NCBI GenBank assembly: GCA_949987565.1
Contig: OX465121.1
Location: forward strand, 7,439,177 to 7,503,176
Reading direction: 5' to 3'
Length of the DNA: 64,000 nt
Origin: Luidia sarsii
Lineage: Eukaryota; Echinodermata; Asteroidea; Paxillosida; Luidiidae
Positions 61,738 through 64,000 of this stretch are shown here, in pieces (within the stretch, counting starts at the first letter, position 1; the number at the start of each line of letters is the position of its first letter). Below the pieces are notes generated by a model. The model saw only the letters and a list, made by a program, of their open reading frames with translations, made no database searches and was not told the origin of the DNA. A program made the translations under genes and the position numbers.

Positions 61738-64000
61738 AACCAAAACACTTTTTGAATGGCCTTTTTGAATGGCCGCTTTCGAAGAATTAGAATGGCGCTG
61801 CTATATTGTGTCTGGTACCATCATTTCACATCATTAGAAAATCTCAAAATCTCAAAAGTGGGGGTTATTCCTCATTATGCTGTGCCGGGTCACATATCTT
61901 CTTTCCCTTCCACCCTTGCTTAATTGTGACCCGGCACAGCGACATGAGGAATATCCCACCAAAACACTTTTCGAGTCAACAACGACTGAAGTCAAATATC
62001 TTCTCAATTCGATAAAAAAACCAATTTATGTTTTTTTTGTATTTTCGGAAAGTTAATGTCTTGGAGGATATTATGTCCAAAGGATTTTTTTAAAATCCGT
62101 CTCTAAATGTTGAAAATACAAGGCTTTCGTGGAAGTGTTTGTGCACTGTTTTCATGAAAATGTAAAGTTCCTGCCTTTTTGAATGGCCGCTTTCGAAGAG
62201 TTAGAATGGCGCTGCTATATTGTGTCTGGTACCAAATGAACGCGCGAAGTCCCCTTGAATTATTTACAACAAAGTTCACACGGAAATAATTTTGATATCA
62301 TTTGAAAGCTAATGGTATACTCTTTCACATCATTAGAAAATCTCAAAATCTCAAAAGTGGGGGTTATTCCTCATTATGCTGTGCCGGGTCACATATCTTC
62401 TTTCCCTTCCTACCCTTGCTTAATTGTGACCCGGCACAGCGACATGAGGAATATCCCACCAAAACACTTTTCGAGTCAACAACGACTGAAGTCAAATATC
62501 TTCTCAATTCGATAAAAAAATACAATTTAGGTTTTTTTGTATTTTCGGAAAGTTAATGTATTGGAGGATATTATGTCCAAAGGATTTTTTCAAAATCCGT
62601 CTCTAAATGTTGAAAAAACAAGGCTTTCGTGGAAGTGTTTGTGCACTGTTTTCATGAAAATGTAAAGTTCCTGCCTTTTTGAATGGCCGCTTTCGAAGAG
62701 TTAGAATGGCGCTGCTATATTGTGTCTGGTACCAAATGAACGCGCGAAGTCCCCTTGTACTATTTACAACAAAGTTCACACGGAAATAATTTTGATATCA
62801 TTTGAAAATCTCAAAATCTCAAAAGTGGGGGTTATTCCTCATTATGCTGTGCCGGGTCACATATCTTCTTTCCCTTCCTCCATGGTCCAACCACCCTTGC
62901 TTAATTGTGACCCGGCACAGCGACATGAGGAATATCCCACCAAAACACTTTTCAAGTCAACAACGACTGAAGTCAAATATCTATTCAATTCGATAAAAAA
63001 AACAATTTATGTTTTTTTTGTATTTTCGGAAAGTTAATGTATTGGAGGATATTATGTCCAAAGGATTTTTTCAAAATCCGTCTCTAAATGTTGAAAATAC
63101 AAGGCTTTCGTGGAAGTGTTTGTGCACTGTTTTCATGAAAATGTAAAGTTCCTGCCTTTTTGAATGGCCGCTTTCGAAGAGTTAGAATGGCGCTGCTATA
63201 TTGTGTCTGGTACCAAATGAACGCGCGAAGTCCCCTTGTACTATTTACAACAAAGTTCACACGGAAATAATTTTGAAATCATTTGAAATCCTCAAAATCT
63301 CAAAAGTGGGGGTTATTCCTCATTATGCTGTGCCGAGTCACATATCTTCTTTCCCTTCCTCCATGGTCCAACCACCCTTGCTTAATTGTGACCCGGCACA
63401 GCGACATGAGGAATATCCCACCAAAACACTTTTCGAGTCAACAACGACTGAAGTCAAATGTCTATTCAATTCGATAAAAAAACCAATTTATGTTTTTTTT
63501 GTATTTTCGGAAAGTTAATGTATTGGAGGATATTATGTCCAAAGGATTTTTTCAAAATCCGTCTCTAAATGTTGAAAATACAAGGCTTCCGTGGAAGTGT
63601 TTGTGCACTGTTTTCATGAAAATGTAAAGTTCCTGCCTTTTTGAATGGCCGCTTTCGAAGAGTTAGAATGGCGCTGCTATATTGTGTCTGGTACCAAATG
63701 AACGCGCGAAGGCCCCTTGTACTATTTACAACAAAGTTCACACGGAAATAATTTTGATATCATATTATTCCTCATTATGCTGTGCTGGGTCACATATCTT
63801 CTTTCCCTTCCTACCCTTGCTTAATTGTGACCCGGCACAGCGACATGAGGAATATCCAACCAAAACACTTTTTGAATGGCCTTTTTGAATGGCCGCTTTC
63901 GAAGAGTTAGAATGGCGCTGCTATATTGTGTCTGGTACCAAATGAACGCGCGAAGTCCCCTTGTACTATTTACAACAAAGTTCACACGGAAATAATTTTG

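Larger units (their letters stand above)
51698..64000 (+). repeat. Satellite array, right part
   Basis: The monomer interrupted at 44733 resumes in the right arm of its dyad and the array continues to the window end. About 28 anchors are found: 51973, 52454, 52954, 53435, 53935, 54416 and so on to 63926. The first half shows 481/500 alternation, a roughly 981-bp dimer. Later parts contain 244-bp units and rarer rearranged forms. The array is not closed within the window. Confidence 0.95.

Overview
This window is eukaryotic, most likely from an invertebrate animal. That host call is an inference from the type of retrotransposon and the large satellite array; no host gene is present to fix the species. 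There is no bacterial gene organisation, and most short reading frames in the window are by-products of repeated DNA.

Layout. Positions 1-504 are a non-satellite flank carrying a diverged pair of roughly 90-bp direct repeats. From 505 to 44733 and again from 51698 to the window end lies one head-to-tail satellite array. Counting the recurring TTGTGTCTGGTACCAAATG anchor gives roughly 125 monomers. Monomers come in discrete length classes (about 481, 468, 500, 513 and 244 bp, plus rarer 268, 414-416 and 439 bp forms). These are explained by a 32-bp indel, a 13-bp indel and a few deletion junctions. Nearly every monomer carries a dyad with 28-nt arms that could form a hairpin or cruciform. The monomers are grouped into several nested or overlapping higher-order repeats (about 0.98, 2.2, 2.39 and 2.46 kb, and a block copied 18951 bp away).

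At 44734-51697 the array is interrupted by a 6964-bp tyrosine-recombinase retrotransposon of the Ngaro group (DIRS order). Its split direct repeats are A1 (44734-44997), B1 (49790s-50580), A2 (50581-50844) and B2 (50908-51697). It sits between two adjacent satellite bases with no target-site duplication and no deletion, as expected for recombinase-mediated insertion. All its genes are on the + strand: a Gag-like protein with CCCH and CCHC zinc motifs; reverse transcriptase plus RNase H with all catalytic residues; a tyrosine recombinase broken by a frameshift next to its HxxR box; and an SGNH-hydrolase-like frame. In the expected life cycle, RT/RNase H makes the cDNA, the split repeats let it circularise, and the recombinase inserts the circle. 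The exact B1/A2 junction (50571-50619) forms a 49-bp, lox/FRT-like dyad that is a good candidate for the recombination site.

The A repeats look identical and I see two differences between the B repeats, so the insertion looks young. Its recombinase nevertheless appears damaged, or needs splicing or frameshifting. The points most worth following up are the recombination site, the unusual expression of the RT, recombinase and SGNH frames, and the layered history of the satellite.
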